This document shows, piece after piece, positions 63,647 through 64,000 of a stretch of DNA of 64,000 nt; within the stretch, counting starts at the first letter, position 1; each line of letters begins with the position of its first letter. Origin of the DNA: Henricia sp. BOLD:AAB3569 (Eukaryota > Echinodermata > Asteroidea > Spinulosida > Echinasteridae); contig JBBELK010000108.1 in the NCBI GenBank assembly GCA_037783545.1, positions 1,054,001-1,118,000 of the forward strand. Direction: 5' to 3'. A program made the position numbers and the translations under genes. Under the pieces are notes generated by a model that had not been told where the DNA came from, did no database searches, and was given only the letters and a program-made list of their open reading frames with translations.

Positions 63647-63929
63647 CTACCGAACATGCAAGAATGACTCGCCCGCTCCATTCTCTATGTATTTGTACTG
63701 CACCTCACTGTATTCATCCCCGTGACACTCTTGAACCGCCCCGGATATTTGGCCGAGAATAATATCTTCACAGTACACGACCGATGATTTTTCATGCTCG
63801 CTTTGCTTTGTGCCTCCGGGGAAAAACGCCGTCAGTTCTCCCCTATAGACCTTGCTCGAACGCCCGCTCGCACTTCACTTTCCGCGCCGTTGAAAATATC
63901 AGTGTCCGTTTTCCCTCCGGCTTACTCAT
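63647..63929 (-). CDS. Candidate first coding exon with a one-base frame disruption
   Basis: In a CpG-rich pocket at the window edge, the minus strand has an ATG (63929-63927) opening MSKPEGKRTLIFSTARKVKC and running 28 codons to a TAG at 63845-63843. From just before that stop, the frame one base over is open for 66 codons (RGELTAFFPGGTKQSEHEKS, then VVYCEDIILGQISGAV, ENGAGESFLHVR) to a TAG at 63647. Composition and acidic/aromatic balance look like real protein in both parts, so a single extra base near the GGGG at 63838-63841 (sequencing error, or a true pseudogene) is the simplest reading. A GTAGAT at the end could be a donor. A CACGTG box lies about 20 bp upstream of the ATG. I do not recognise the family. 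Confidence 0.38.
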
Positions 63930-63946
63930 TTCTGTTTTAGGGCATT

Positions 63947-63954
63947 CACGTGAC
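63947..63954. promoter_or_regulatory. CACGTG E-box upstream of the edge coding frame
   Basis: TTCACGTGACGG carries the palindromic CACGTG bound by USF/MYC-type bHLH factors. It is suitably placed for the minus-strand ATG at 63929 if transcription starts nearby. Confidence 0.3.
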
Positions 63955-64000
63955 GGAAGCGCCTTGTATCAAACCCGCATACTTAAAGGAAATGATAATA

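Overview
The window looks like intergenic or intronic DNA from a metazoan nuclear genome. It is A+T-rich and intron-like, with almost no long open frames. It is dense in non-autonomous DNA transposons (MITEs), tRNA-derived SINEs, non-LTR retrotransposon remnants and Tc1-like (DD34E) transposase debris. It has metazoan-type cis motifs (CRE, RFX X-box, E2F) and a short interstitial TTAGGG run. Several terminal motifs, such as GGGGCCAATTTCAT at both ends of a palindromic element, remind me of marine deuterostome, echinoderm-like genomes. That placement is an inference from memory, not something the sequence proves. I see no prokaryotic gene organisation, rRNA, CRISPR or viral gene.

Layout. 0-9 kb: one plausible internal coding exon (668-934) among MITEs, two TTAA-flanked elements with CACTTCGCCC arrays, a TTACGA-word foldback and an AAACGGT-word foldback. 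9-21 kb: a GCGCAA array, two SINE copies, a Tc1-like relic with a nested MITE, a TTAA-flanked MITE, a CACGAC-word foldback, a CCTGGT-word foldback and further CACTTCGCCC copies. 21-26 kb: a CpG-richer pocket with a possible first exon, then a 1.65 kb tandem duplication in which the second unit lost 659 bp between TTCA microhomologies. 26-36 kb: at least five MITEs, a tRNA-like SINE head, a reverse-transcriptase scrap, another CACTTCGCCC element, and the first of two copies of a 0.5 kb repeat. 36-47 kb: a large inverted repeat, a candidate CRE promoter, a GAGTCC satellite ending in 28 G, a LINE 3' tail, the second 0.5 kb repeat copy carrying a MITE, and a 1.7 kb element holding a perfect 53-bp hairpin and a tandem array with seven TGACGTCA sites. 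46-54 kb: a candidate minus-strand coding exon, a GTTAACAC-word foldback, several small foldbacks, an X-box/TATA promoter candidate and a 451-bp hairpin locus. 54-64 kb: the 3' end of a non-LTR element abutting a SINE head, an E2F dyad, a complete 1,069-bp internally deleted Tc1-like element with 260-bp TIRs and TA duplications, and at the right edge a CpG-rich, apparently frameshifted minus-strand coding start.

The most unusual theme is a recurring architecture: foldback elements whose interiors are degenerate arrays of a private short word, written in both orientations. Two pairs share terminal sequence but carry unrelated words (GAGGTCACAATT ends; TACACTCT ends). A second theme is mobile regulatory sequence: one MITE family carries a near-ideal RFX X-box in its terminus, and another element carries a tandem CRE array. 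There is no gene network to describe. Only four or five possible exons are visible and none has an identified product.
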